Part shown: piece after piece, positions 27,066-37,300 of the stretch
Position numbering within the stretch: position 1 is the first letter of the stretch
Layout: each line of letters begins with the position of its first letter
Assembly: GCA_963776205.1 (NCBI GenBank)
Contig: CAVZLR010000003.1
Span: 130,365 to 194,364, forward strand
Source of the DNA: UBA4459 sp963776205
GTDB taxonomy: Bacteria; Bacteroidota; Bacteroidia; Bacteroidales; F082
DNA length: 64,000 nucleotides
Reading direction: 5' to 3'
The notes under the pieces: model-generated
What the model was told of the DNA's origin: nothing
The model's database searches: none
The model's input: only the letters and a program-made list of their open reading frames with translations
Translations under genes and position numbers: made by a program

Positions 27066-27163
27066 TTATTTTGAAAAAACAATTTACTGCGCAAGCATTT
27101 ACCTATCAAAAAAAACCTGAATGCACTATTTTTGAAGAATTAAAATATTCATTTAGCTAGCGA

Positions 27164-28027
27164 ATGAAGCATTTAATTATTTCCTTTTCAATAATCTTGT
27201 TGTCTACTTCCCTGTTAGGCCAGGATACGATAACTAAAAATGAGATCCGGAAACAAGAAAAGAATTTTCTAAAACCAGGTAGACCCTGGACTATTGAAGT
27301 TCCGTTATGGATACCTGGCTTTTCTGGAAGTTTTGCATATGGAGATATAAATATAGAAGGAGAAGATGGTCAAGAAATTGAAAATCCAATTGAACCTCCG
27401 CCAAGGCCAGGATTTGGTGATATCTTTTCAAGAATTTTTAGCACGAATTGGTATCTCAAGTTTTTTTTCTTAACGAAACTGGCTTATGAAAAAAACAGGT
27501 TAATTTTTCAGCTGGACGGGTTAACAGGATCAGTTGGCGAGTCAACAGAGTTTAATTACAATCAGAAAGAAGTTGTTCAGGTAAATTTCAGGACCACTAA
27601 TGTACGTTTATTCGGTGGGTACAAAATTATAGATGTAAATGGCAAGAAAGGGAAATTCAGGTATGAGTTATTTGGCTACCTGGGTGTAAGGGCGCATTTT
27701 CACAAGATTAATTCAGACCTTGATGGTGTGATCAATAAACTAGATATTAATCCTGTATGGGTTGAACCAATTATTGGTATACAAAATCAATTTACCTGGA
27801 AAAGATGGTTTTTAGTTGTGCAAGGTGATTATGGTGGATATTTTATTGATTCAAAATACTCTTTTCAACTTTCCAGTTATATATATTACAGAAGTGGTAA
27901 AATTACTTCTCTAAAATTTGGCTGGAACCACCTGGATTTAAATCATCGTGGCACATTTATAAATGAAAACTATAAGGTGAATGGAACGCTGTCTGGCCCA
28001 AACGCAGGAATAGCATTTCACTTCTAG
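27164..28027 (+). CDS. Probable outer-membrane beta-barrel protein
   Basis: 287 residues. Signal peptide 1-19 (ending LLGQ). After about residue 105 alternating strands of aromatic and polar residues dominate, with FRYELFGYLGVRAHF, WVEPIIGIQNQF and LVVQGDYGGYF, ending in GIAFHF with the terminal aromatic of a barrel. A Pro-rich stretch (EPPPRPGFG) precedes the barrel. No specific family name recalled. Its stop codon overlaps the convergent DUF2490 gene by 4 bp. Confidence 0.75.
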   Translation: MKHLIISFSIILLSTSLLGQDTITKNEIRKQEKNFLKPGRPWTIEVPLWIPGFSGSFAYGDINIEGEDGQEIENPIEPPPRPGFGDIFSRIFSTNWYLKFFFLTKLAYEKNRLIFQLDGLTGSVGESTEFNYNQKEVVQVNFRTTNVRLFGGYKIIDVNGKKGKFRYELFGYLGVRAHFHKINSDLDGVINKLDINPVWVEPIIGIQNQFTWKRWFLVVQGDYGGYFIDSKYSFQLSSYIYYRSGKITSLKFGWNHLDLNHRGTFINENYKVNGTLSGPNAGIAFHF

Positions 28028-28782
28028 TTTCTTTTGATGGATGCAATTCTATAAACAATACCCCATTCGAAAATATAATTGGTTATAATTTCAGTGGGTA
28101 ATTGCACGGGATCATAAACAGTCACTTTTGAATCCTGGTAGATCATCCCAATATCAAACCCCCAGTTTGAAGAAAGGCGGTAACCCAATCCCAATTTATA
28201 TTTGAATTGATTAAAAAAACGTTCTCTTACTTCTTCTCCAAAATTGTAAAAAGCTTCAAAGTAAGCAAACACAAAGAAATTATTATCCCCGTTCATTGAT
28301 TCGCTTGTGAATGCAAAAGCCAGGTAGGTACGGTTTCGAAAGCGCCAGGAGATACTTTTTTCACTATCAGAATAAAAGAGATTTCGCATTTCAATTCTTC
28401 CAATATTAGCAACAAGCCAACGTTTTTGTGGATTCGTAGTTATTCTAAAACCTAGATATGGTCTTACTTCGTAACTATTTAAGCTTAAGCTTTGTTTGGT
28501 GCTGGCAAAATAACCACCAATAGAAATTTCATAAAATCGGTTAAATTTATACACACCGGCAGAAGTGAGTGTTAATTCACTCCAGGGATACTCGCTTGAA
28601 ATTAAAACATTATAAGCCACTGCATTTCTCCATGCGAAATGTTCACTAATGTTCCAGCCAACAAAAAAATTATTCCAAACTTGCGGACTGATAGCATCAT
28701 CCTGAGCATTCATTTTATATGCCTTACTCAGGAATAAAATACTTAACAATAGAATTTGAATGGACTTACTAAACCTATCCAA
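28024..28782 (-). CDS. DUF2490 outer-membrane barrel protein
   Basis: 252 residues. Signal peptide about 1-26 (ending YKMNAQ). The repeated strand pattern (QVWNNFFVGWNIS, RFRNRTYLAF, YKLGLGYRLSSNWGFDIGM) fits DUF2490, predicted outer-membrane barrels. Its end overlaps the neighbouring barrel gene tail to tail. Function unknown. Confidence 0.75.
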   Translation of the reverse strand: MDRFSKSIQILLLSILFLSKAYKMNAQDDAISPQVWNNFFVGWNISEHFAWRNAVAYNVLISSEYPWSELTLTSAGVYKFNRFYEISIGGYFASTKQSLSLNSYEVRPYLGFRITTNPQKRWLVANIGRIEMRNLFYSDSEKSISWRFRNRTYLAFAFTSESMNGDNNFFVFAYFEAFYNFGEEVRERFFNQFKYKLGLGYRLSSNWGFDIGMIYQDSKVTVYDPVQLPTEIITNYIFEWGIVYRIASIKRN

Positions 28783-28846
28783 TGGGCCATTTTTTATGAA
28801 GTAAAATTACTTAAATATCAAAAGCATTTTGCGATTGTTGAATCGC

Positions 28847-28854
28847 TATATTTG
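28847..28854 (+). promoter_or_regulatory. -7 box TATATTTG of the MazG gene
   Basis: Exact TAnnTTTG, with TTTG at 28828-28831 upstream (15-bp spacer, rather short). The start codon at 28885 lies about 25 nt after the expected transcript start, supporting the short form of MazG. Confidence 0.5.
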
Positions 28855-28884
28855 ACCTATACTAATTGTAATAAACAACTTTTT

Positions 28885-29199
28885 ATGCCAATCTTATCCG
28901 ATGCCAATCTGAAAAATCTTCAATATTATGTTTGTGAACTGGAAGTTGAAAGAGGATTTGAAAACCAAACCATCATACAGAAATGCCTGCTGTTAGGTGA
29001 AGAAGTTGGAGAACTTTTTAAAGCAATCCGGAAAACAGAGAACCTTTTAATAGACCAAAATTCTCAAACACACGAAGTGGCGAATGAGTTAGCTGATATA
29101 CTCATCTACCTATGTGCTATAGCCAATCGCAAGGGAATTGATCTCGAGTCTGCTTTCAGAAAAAAAGAGGAAATAAATAAAAATAGAAGATGGAATTAA
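28885..29199 (+). CDS. MazG-like nucleotide pyrophosphohydrolase
   Basis: 104 residues from the ATG at 28885; the frame is open further upstream but lies before the promoter. The all-alpha NTP pyrophosphatase signature is present: LLGEEVGELFKAIRKTE (E-x-x-E) and ELADILIYL (E-x-x-D), the four acidic metal ligands. It should hydrolyse nucleoside triphosphates to monophosphates, as a house-cleaning enzyme. Length is normal for single-domain MazG proteins. Confidence 0.88.
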   Translation: MPILSDANLKNLQYYVCELEVERGFENQTIIQKCLLLGEEVGELFKAIRKTENLLIDQNSQTHEVANELADILIYLCAIANRKGIDLESAFRKKEEINKNRRWN

Positions 29200-29215
29200 T
29201 CTACTTTTAACTCAG

Positions 29216-30958
29216 TTACTTTATATTGACTTTTTGAATCCGACTGTTTAACCCGGGAGGCAACCAACCCGACCTGATAACCACCCTCATATAGCATTTA
29301 CCTGTAACACCTGGTAGTTTTAACCTTAGGATTGTTTTGTATTCTTCATCAATTGTCAAGCCTGAGATATCTTCTATTTCCTTATACAAAATCACATCAC
29401 CTTTCTGAAAAATTGCTACTGCAATCGCTGAATTCAAGCTATCTGATTTAATTGTTACTTGTTTTCCGAGCGGGTTTTTTATGGTAATTGGAATATCAAT
29501 AATCGCATTAGCGTTAAACTCATGATCTTTTAAATCGATGTCTATCTCCAGAAAGTTATACGAATGAAAGTCCTTTATTGTAGTGAAATACATTCTTTCT
29601 CCAGTTGACAACACTATACTATCCAGGTCAGGTATAGAAAACGAAACCTCTCCATTAATCCAAAAACTTTTATCATTATTGAACAGGATAACTTCTTTGC
29701 CTAGTAAACTTTGTTCAACTTCTTCTATATCAAATTGATTCTTTCGGTACAACAGCGAATTATAAGTGAATGCTTTTTCATTTGCATAGTAATTATATTT
29801 TGAAGCTCTTTGATATGAGTTTACGAAAACAGCTGGTTTACTTCCAGCCTTCATATGAAGTTCTTCAGCCCAGGTATCCCAATCATGAAATTCAACCCGG
29901 AAATGATGTTTATACTCTTCGGGCAAATAATTCACCATCATAATTCCGCGTAACAACAAAATGAAAACCACACTAACCGCTCCTATTACATATATAGCTT
30001 TGATTACCTTCCTCTTTTCACGAGTCTCCAGATACGCAATAATAATCAGTGGAATAAATGCGGTACTTGTCCAGTTAGCTTCAACCGGCCCCCTGAATGA
30101 CATAGCTAAACCTACTATCAATACACCAAATGCATTAAATTTAAGTGCTCTTTCAAACGAATCCTTTGGCTTAAATGCAAGTCCGAAATAGATCAGTATA
30201 AAAGCAACAAGCGGGTTAAGTATCCCTATTTGTCCCAATACAAAATCATAAACGCTTTGCCATTTAAAATAAAATCCCGCGGATCTTTCAACCAGATGGT
30301 AATAAGGTGTAATAAAATCATGCTTGATCTGCCACACCAGATGTGGAATCATTAAAACAGTAACCAATGCTGCAATTAACCAAAATGATTTTTGCTTTAG
30401 TAGTTTCAGGTTTGAAAGTATCGTAAAAAACACAACAAGCACTCCTGTGTATTTGCTATAAAGAAGAGCTGCAATAGTTAATGAAAGCAGCATGATATTC
30501 AGCCAAGTGTCGTTTTTAAGAAAGTTCCTGTAGAGAATGAGAAATACAATGCTGAAAAAAATTAATGGCATATCAGGAACAGCTACAAAGCCACCAACAT
30601 GAACAATTAGAACAGAAAACCACAAAATAAAAAACAGGAAATAATTACGAACATTGGCTATTTTTATAACAAGCGCTAAAGCAATAACTGATGACAAACT
30701 TATCATTAATCGAACTCCTAATTCATTCTTGTCAAATAATGTTCCAAGCTTAATAAACAAGGCTATCATGGGTGGATGGTCGAAATAACCCCATGCTAGG
30801 TCTGTCGAGTAAAAATAGTAATATGCTTCATCGTGAATAAGTTCAGTAAAACCTGACTGAATAAGGTTGATGATCAACCAAAAAATTAGCATCCCGTAAT
30901 AGAGATACTTTGACTGCGTCCAATGCGTTTTTTGTAATTGTCTGGTCTCTGATTCCAA
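29216..30958 (-). CDS. GT39/ArnT-like membrane glycosyltransferase
   Basis: 580 residues. Polyprenyl-phosphate-sugar dependent glycosyltransferase of the PMT_2 type. The first loop after TM1 has IHDEAYYYFYSTDLAWGYFD followed by HPPM, with the catalytic Asp in DE and the family's FDHPP. About ten membrane segments follow to residue 350, then a periplasmic domain (about 360-580) with GWLPPGLNSRI near the end. The sugar and acceptor are unknown; lipid A or a protein/polysaccharide are possible. A decayed copy of its last 80 codons lies at 26903-27065. Confidence 0.9.
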   Translation of the reverse strand: MESETRQLQKTHWTQSKYLYYGMLIFWLIINLIQSGFTELIHDEAYYYFYSTDLAWGYFDHPPMIALFIKLGTLFDKNELGVRLMISLSSVIALALVIKIANVRNYFLFFILWFSVLIVHVGGFVAVPDMPLIFFSIVFLILYRNFLKNDTWLNIMLLSLTIAALLYSKYTGVLVVFFTILSNLKLLKQKSFWLIAALVTVLMIPHLVWQIKHDFITPYYHLVERSAGFYFKWQSVYDFVLGQIGILNPLVAFILIYFGLAFKPKDSFERALKFNAFGVLIVGLAMSFRGPVEANWTSTAFIPLIIIAYLETREKRKVIKAIYVIGAVSVVFILLLRGIMMVNYLPEEYKHHFRVEFHDWDTWAEELHMKAGSKPAVFVNSYQRASKYNYYANEKAFTYNSLLYRKNQFDIEEVEQSLLGKEVILFNNDKSFWINGEVSFSIPDLDSIVLSTGERMYFTTIKDFHSYNFLEIDIDLKDHEFNANAIIDIPITIKNPLGKQVTIKSDSLNSAIAVAIFQKGDVILYKEIEDISGLTIDEEYKTILRLKLPGVTGKCYMRVVIRSGWLPPGLNSRIQKVNIK

Positions 30959-31053
30959 TGTGAGATTTGGCTTTGAAATAAGGAAATGAAAAATAATTGT
31001 AAAATTAGAAAAAGAACAAAAGCCGGCGAGCCAAATTTCAGCATTATTAGGTT

Positions 31054-31082
31054 TTTGTATCCTAACTAATTAACTATTTTAG
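31054..31082 (+). promoter_or_regulatory. Candidate promoter of the PfkB kinase gene
   Basis: TTTG at 31054-31057 and TATTTTAG at 31075-31082 (17-bp spacer), a near match to the Bacteroidota pattern, 16 bp before the ATG. Confidence 0.4.
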
Positions 31083-31098
31083 CGGCAAATTAGATTTT

Positions 31099-32085
31099 AT
31101 GGCAAAAATTATTGGTATTGGTAGTGCTTTAACTGATCTACTTATAAAACTTGAGAACGATGCTTTACTTGATGAATTAAACCTGCCAAAAGGAAGTATG
31201 ACGTTGGTTGATGCTCAAATAAAAGACCTAATTGCTAATAAGACTTCACACCTCGAAAAAGAACTGGTTTCAGGTGGTTCTGCAGCAAACACCATTCATG
31301 GATTAGCAAAATTAGGAATGCAAACTGCTTTTTGGGGCAAAGTTGGTAAGGATAAAACGGGAGACTTTTTTTATACTGACCTTGAAAAAAGCTCTATTCT
31401 TCCATTGCTTATCCGATCTGAAACCAACTCCGGTATTGCAAGCACATTAATAAGCCTTGACGGAGAAAGAACATTTGGCACCTATCTTGGAGCTTCTGTA
31501 GAACTTTCCGGTGATGAACTTGACATAAAAAACCTTGAAGGTTTTGATGTGCTACATATTGAAGGCTATATTGTGTATAATCATGCATTGCTGGAATCTA
31601 TATTAAGAAAAGCGAAACAGGCAGGATTAATGGTATCACTAGACCTGGCAAGCTATAATGTGGTTGAAGACAATTTGGATTTTTTGAAAAATATGCTTGA
31701 GCGTTATGTTGATATAGTATTCGCCAATGAGGAGGAAGCCAGGGCTTTTACAGGCAAAAGTAAACCTGAAGAAGCCCTTTCTATTTTAGCTGAAAATACG
31801 GATTTGGCAGTAGTTAAAATAGGAAAAAACGGGTCACTTGTAAAATTCGAAAATACTTCATATAAAATACCATCAGTGCCAACAACGGCTATTGACACAA
31901 CCGGCGCAGGTGATTTATATGCTGCAGGATTTCTGTTTGGTTTTGTCAATAATATGGGTATTATGAATGCTGGTTATCTGGGATCGATGATGGCATCAAA
32001 AGTGATTGAAGTTTACGGAGCTAAAATTCCAGAAACCTCAATTGAGTTTATCAAAAAGGAAATTAAATCGTTAGGTTCAATTTAA
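31099..32085 (+). CDS. PfkB family carbohydrate/adenosine kinase
   Basis: 328 residues of the ribokinase fold. The first motif is VSGGSAANTIHGLAKLG (about 57-73) and the second is the catalytic DTTGAGDLYAAGFLFG (anion hole GAGD with catalytic Asp). The N-terminal GIGSALTDLL is typical. The adenosine-kinase branch is likely, based on the overall pattern (SGGSAANT, DGERTFGTYLGA). It transfers phosphate from ATP to a sugar or nucleoside hydroxyl. It is 100 bp upstream of EF-G2. Confidence 0.9.
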   Translation: MAKIIGIGSALTDLLIKLENDALLDELNLPKGSMTLVDAQIKDLIANKTSHLEKELVSGGSAANTIHGLAKLGMQTAFWGKVGKDKTGDFFYTDLEKSSILPLLIRSETNSGIASTLISLDGERTFGTYLGASVELSGDELDIKNLEGFDVLHIEGYIVYNHALLESILRKAKQAGLMVSLDLASYNVVEDNLDFLKNMLERYVDIVFANEEEARAFTGKSKPEEALSILAENTDLAVVKIGKNGSLVKFENTSYKIPSVPTTAIDTTGAGDLYAAGFLFGFVNNMGIMNAGYLGSMMASKVIEVYGAKIPETSIEFIKKEIKSLGSI

Positions 32086-32130
32086 TCAGTATAAATAGAT
32101 AATTAGCTGCTAACGAAAAACTTATTTTAT

Positions 32131-32138
32131 TACATTTG
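32131..32138 (+). promoter_or_regulatory. -7 box TACATTTG of the EF-G2 gene
   Basis: Exact TAnnTTTG, 47 bp before the ATG at 32186; no TTG at the expected distance upstream. Confidence 0.5.
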
Positions 32139-32185
32139 CCAACCTATAAATTTAAAAGTGCTAACCATTTAAGAATACGATTATT

Positions 32186-34321
32186 ATGAAGGTTTTTAAG
32201 ACGACTGAAATTAGAAATGTTGCGTTGATTGGTGGAGCTAAGTCAGGGAAAACTACCATGGCTGAAGCCATGCTTTTTGAAGGGAAATCAATCAATAGGA
32301 AAGGAACTGTTGAAGACCATAATACTGTTTCTGATTACAAACAAATTGAGATTGAGAGGCAGCATTCTGTCCATTCATCCTTACTGAATACAATATTTAA
32401 CGATATTAAAATCAATATTATTGACACTCCCGGATTTTCAGATTTCGTAGGAGAAACCATCGCAGCAATCGATGCTGCCGACACAGCCCTTTTCCTTGTA
32501 AATGGTCAGGCAGGAGTTGAAGCAACCACTGAAACTGCCTGGAGACAGACAGCAGCAAATAATACACCCGTATTCTTTTCAATCAACCAACTAGACCATC
32601 ATGGTGCTAATTTTGATGAAACCATCAGATCGCTCAAAGATTATTTTGGCGAGAAAGTAACTATAGTTCAATACCCGGTAAATGCCGGCGAAGGTTTCAA
32701 TACGGTCATCGACCTCATCCTGATGAAACAACTTACATTTAAAGATGGAGGTGGTGCACCTGAAATTTCTGATATTCCTGATTCGGAAAAAGACAAAGCA
32801 GAAAAATTACACCTGACATTGGTTGAAAACGCTGCCGAAGGAGATGAAGCGCTGATGGAAAAATATTTCGAGCATGATACGCTTACGATGGATGAAATGA
32901 GAGAAGGCGTCAGGTTAGGTATGGTTTCGAGAAGCATTTTTCCAGTTATGTGTTCTTCAGCAAAACACGGAATTGGAGTACACAGAATCCTTGAGTTCAT
33001 CACTCTTTCATGCCCTTCGCCTGATCTAATGCCGATAAAAAAGACCAAAAAAGGAAAAGAATTTTCATGTAAATCTACCGATCCAACAGCACTCTTTGTG
33101 TTTAAAACTTCTATCGAACCACATCTTGGTGAAGTTTCTTTCTTTAAAGTAATGGGAGGAACAGTAAAAGAAGCACAGGACCTGATTAACGCTCGTAATG
33201 ATAATAAAGAAAGAATTTCACAATTATTTATCCTGAATGGCAAAAACCGGGAAAAGGTAGATACCGTTAATTCAGGTGATATTGCAGTTACAATTAAACT
33301 GAAAGATGTAAGAACAAGTGATTCATTAATGGATCCCAAAGCCGCAGATGGAGGTTTTGAGCCACTGCATCTACCCGAGCCTTTGTATACAATTGCTATC
33401 AAACCTGAGAGTTCATCCGATGATGAGAAACTGGGTGCTGTTTTAAATGAAATGCATAAAACCGACCCAACTCTTATAATTGAATTTTCACGTGAATTAA
33501 AGCAGTTACTTCTGAAATCACAGGGCGAATTTCATGTGAATACGGTGAAATGGTATTTGAACAATATTCATAAAATTGATATCAATTTATTCACTCCTAA
33601 AATTCCATACCGCGAAACCATTACCAAATCAGCTCGTGCCGACTATCGTCATAAAAAGCAATCTGGCGGTTCAGGACAGTTTGGAGAGGTGCATTTAATG
33701 ATCCAGCCTTATTTTGAAGGATATAAAGATCCTACAGATTTTCCTGTGCGAGGTACAGATGTGCATGATATGCCATGGGGAGGTAAACTTGTTTTTAATA
33801 ACTGTATCGTTGGTGGTGCCATTGACCAGCGTTTCTTACCTGCTATTTTAAAAGGTATCATGGAACGTATGAATGAGGGACCTTTAACAGGTTCATATGC
33901 ACGCGATATTGTGGTTTATGTTTATGATGGAAAAATGCACCCGGTTGACTCAAATGAGATCTCATTCAAACTTGCCGGTCGTCACGCTTTCAGCACAGCA
34001 TTTAAAAATGCCAGCCCCAAAATTATGGAGCCGATTTGCGATTTGGTAGTTAGTATTCCCGAGGACAATATGGGATCGGTAATGACCGACCTGCAAGGCA
34101 GACGCGCAATTATTATGGGCATGGATTCTGAAGGGAAAAACCAGGTAATCAAAGCTAAAGTTCCTTTGGCCGAAATGAGTAAATATGTAACTTCATTAAG
34201 CTCTATAACTTCTGGCCGCGGCACATTTAGTATGACTTATGATAATTACCAGCAGGTGCCCAGCGATGTTCAGGATAAACTCCTAAAAGAGTATGAAGAA
34301 TCACTAGAAGACGAAGATTAG
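32186..34321 (+). CDS. fusA2: EF-G2-like translation factor with altered GTPase motifs
   Basis: 711 residues, full EF-G domain plan. The G domain has P-loop GGAKSGKT (16-23), G3 DTPGFSDF (80-87) and G4 NQLD (134-137). In canonical EF-G the G3 is DTPGHVDF with the catalytic His, which is Phe84 here, and G4 is NKxD. Domains II-V follow, including FGEVHLMIQP and the domain IV loop region GGAIDQRFLPA. EF-G2 paralogues of Bacteroides are known to support translocation without GTP hydrolysis during starvation; the changed motifs fit that type. The canonical EF-G must lie elsewhere. Confidence 0.85.
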   Translation: MKVFKTTEIRNVALIGGAKSGKTTMAEAMLFEGKSINRKGTVEDHNTVSDYKQIEIERQHSVHSSLLNTIFNDIKINIIDTPGFSDFVGETIAAIDAADTALFLVNGQAGVEATTETAWRQTAANNTPVFFSINQLDHHGANFDETIRSLKDYFGEKVTIVQYPVNAGEGFNTVIDLILMKQLTFKDGGGAPEISDIPDSEKDKAEKLHLTLVENAAEGDEALMEKYFEHDTLTMDEMREGVRLGMVSRSIFPVMCSSAKHGIGVHRILEFITLSCPSPDLMPIKKTKKGKEFSCKSTDPTALFVFKTSIEPHLGEVSFFKVMGGTVKEAQDLINARNDNKERISQLFILNGKNREKVDTVNSGDIAVTIKLKDVRTSDSLMDPKAADGGFEPLHLPEPLYTIAIKPESSSDDEKLGAVLNEMHKTDPTLIIEFSRELKQLLLKSQGEFHVNTVKWYLNNIHKIDINLFTPKIPYRETITKSARADYRHKKQSGGSGQFGEVHLMIQPYFEGYKDPTDFPVRGTDVHDMPWGGKLVFNNCIVGGAIDQRFLPAILKGIMERMNEGPLTGSYARDIVVYVYDGKMHPVDSNEISFKLAGRHAFSTAFKNASPKIMEPICDLVVSIPEDNMGSVMTDLQGRRAIIMGMDSEGKNQVIKAKVPLAEMSKYVTSLSSITSGRGTFSMTYDNYQQVPSDVQDKLLKEYEESLEDED

Positions 34322-34341
34322 ATTTTTAAACCAAAAAATTT

Positions 34342-34370
34342 AAAGGCCGGTTATACCGGCCTTTTTTGTT
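34342..34370 (+). terminator. Bidirectional terminator between EF-G2 and RND genes
   Basis: AAAGGCCGG (34342-34350) pairs perfectly with CCGGCCTTT (34356-34364) around TTATA, with a T tract; serves both convergent genes. Confidence 0.92.
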
Positions 34371-34382
34371 TTTTTAATCTTG

Positions 34383-37300
34383 CTATTTCTTTTTGGAAAT
34401 TTTCATTTGTGCCAATACCAGCACATGATACATAGATGGTATTATAACTAATGTTAAGAAAGTAGCAAAAGTCAATCCAAATATTACGGTCCAGCTCATG
34501 GGACCCCAAAATGCAACATTATCACCTCCAAAATATATGTGGGGATCGAACGTATTTAAAAACGACAGAATATCAATATTTAATCCTGTTGCCAGCGGAA
34601 TAAGACCTAAAACTGTTGTTATAGCTGTAAGAAGTACTGGACGTAATCTGGTTTTTCCTCCTTCAATTATACAATCCATTGCAACTTCTCTGGACAGGAA
34701 TGCCCCCTCAGGCAATCCTAATTCTTTCCTTTTTCGTTGTTTTAAGAGTCCAATATAATCTATTAATACAATTCCATTGTTTACAACTACGCCAGCTAAT
34801 GATACAATTCCGACACCTGTCATTATCACAACGAAATCCATTTTAAACGTTGCCAGGCCACCAAATACACCTATTGTACTTAAAAGAACAGTAAATATAA
34901 TCATAGCTGGTTTTACAAAAGAATTAAATTGGGAAACAAGAATGATAGCAATTAAAATAACCGCAATTAACAATGCCGTTGTTAAGAAAGCCATCGATTC
35001 AGCCTGCTCTTCCTGCTCACCTGTGAACTCATATGAATATCCAGTTGGCATTTTAAAGTTTTTCATTAACTGCTTTAATTCATCATTGATTTCGGTTGCA
35101 TTATATCCCTGCAGTACATTAGAATAAATTGTAATTACACGATCCCTGTCAATACGCGTAATAGCTCCATAAGTTGTACTATACTCAAAACTTGCAACTG
35201 CTGAAATAGGCACCTGGACGATCTTTCCTGTTGAAGCACTTCTGAATGTGATACGCTGGTTGATAAGATCAGCAATATTGTATCTGAAGTTATCATCTAG
35301 TTTCATCCTAATTTTGTACTCATCTTCTCCGTCCTTAAAGTCCGAAATTTCCTTTCCAAATAAAGCGGTTCTCAAAGCATCACCTATTTGACCTGTAGAT
35401 AAACCATATCTTCTTGCTTTTTCCCTGTCAATATGTACTAAGATCTCCGGTTTGCCAATCTCCAAATCAATTTTTAAACCTTCAATACCCGGAATATTGC
35501 TCCTGTTAATTACAGACCTAATAGTGTCTGACAAATAAATCAATGTATTGAAATCACGACCATGAACCTCCAGGTTAATCGGTTTGCCTGTTGGTGGACC
35601 ATTTTGTTGTTCCTCTACTGAAATAGTTATCCCTGGATATTGACCAACCAGGAGATCGGTCAGGCTATTTAAAATATTCCAGGTATCCTTCCCATTTCTA
35701 AATTCAAATTCAACAAAGTTTATAGTTATTAACCCACGGTTAGAACCTCCACTTCTTCCGCTCCATCCTTCTTGTTCACCAACAGCGCCTTTACCCACAA
35801 TAGTTAAAACAGATTTTACGATGTCCATATCCGGTTCCAGAACTTCAAACACTTGGTCCTCAATCTCGTGCATAGCAGAATCCGTAAAGTCAATGTCCGT
35901 ATTAATAGGCATTTCAGCCAAAATATTAATGTACTGCGGAGGTGATGACGGAAAATTAACAAGCTTTGGGTTTGAACCGAAATAAAAGGCCATGGTAAGT
36001 ATCATCAGTAAAAAGGTACCCACAATTAATGCATAAGGCCTCCAGGTTTTTAAAGCTCCCTTAATAAAATTGTAATATGTTGTCTCAAGCCAAACGAGAA
36101 ATACATTTTGGAACCAAATTGCTAACCTTGAAAGAAATAGCAAATCCATTAAACCAATCAGGGCAAATAGTAGTAAAATGGTGCCTATCCAATTCACTTT
36201 AATCAAATAAAATGCTGTTGCAGCTACAATTAGTATTGTAACAGTTGTTAAGCTCTTCTTAACTTTTGGTATGGTGACGTTTGTACCTCTTTTAAAAAAG
36301 TCAGTGTAAATTAAAGGTATGATAACCAAAGCTACAAATAAGGACGATGATAGAACAATGATTAAGGTCACCGGTAAAAAAGACATAAATTCGCCCATGA
36401 GACTGTCCCAGAATATCAGAGGAAAGAATGCTGCCAGCGTAGTAGCAGTAGATGTAATAATTGGCATCGCAACCTCACCGGTTGCCTGCTTTGCCGCATC
36501 TAAAACATTATACCCTTTCCCGATATACCTGTATATATTTTCCGTAACAACGATAGCATTATCAACGAGCATACCCAGAGCGAGTATTAATGAAAACAAT
36601 ACAATCATGTTTATTTTATAGCCAATGATTCCCATAATCATGAACGACATAAACATGGACATGGGAATCGCTAAACCGACAAATAATGAATTTCGGGTAC
36701 CTAAAAACAGGAACAATACAATAATTACAAATATCATCCCTAACAAAATGCTGTTTTCAAGATTACTTAATTGCATTTTGACCATCTCTGATTGGTCTTG
36801 AGTAATTGAAATCGATAGGTTTTCAGGGATTACATTTGATTCTTTTGATTCATCAAGAATATTTATTACCTGTTCAATAGTTGATAATAAATTTTCGCCG
36901 CTTTTTTTTACTACCTGCAAGGAAACTACTGGATTTTTTTCCAATCTCGAATAACTGTCTCTTTCTGCAAAACCATATACTACCGATCCTACATCGTGTA
37001 AGTATACTATATCACCATTCTCACTTTTAACAATAATGTTTTCAATTTCCTGAGGATCTGTAAATTCCCCGATTAAACGTATTGATCGCTTGATATTACC
37101 CATTTTTATATCACCTCCTGACATGGAGATATTCTCGGCAAAAACTGCATTCTCAATATCTCCAAAACTAACCTGCAATGCGCTCATTTTAAACGGATCA
37201 AGATCGATCTTAATCTCCCGATCAGTTACTCCGGTAATATTTACTTTAGAAACTTCATATATAGCTTCGAACTCATCTTTCAGATCCTCAGCATAATTTT

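Noticed and set aside
26963..27160. 65-codon plus-strand open frame
   Set aside because: Antisense shadow of the decayed GT39 fragment on the minus strand.
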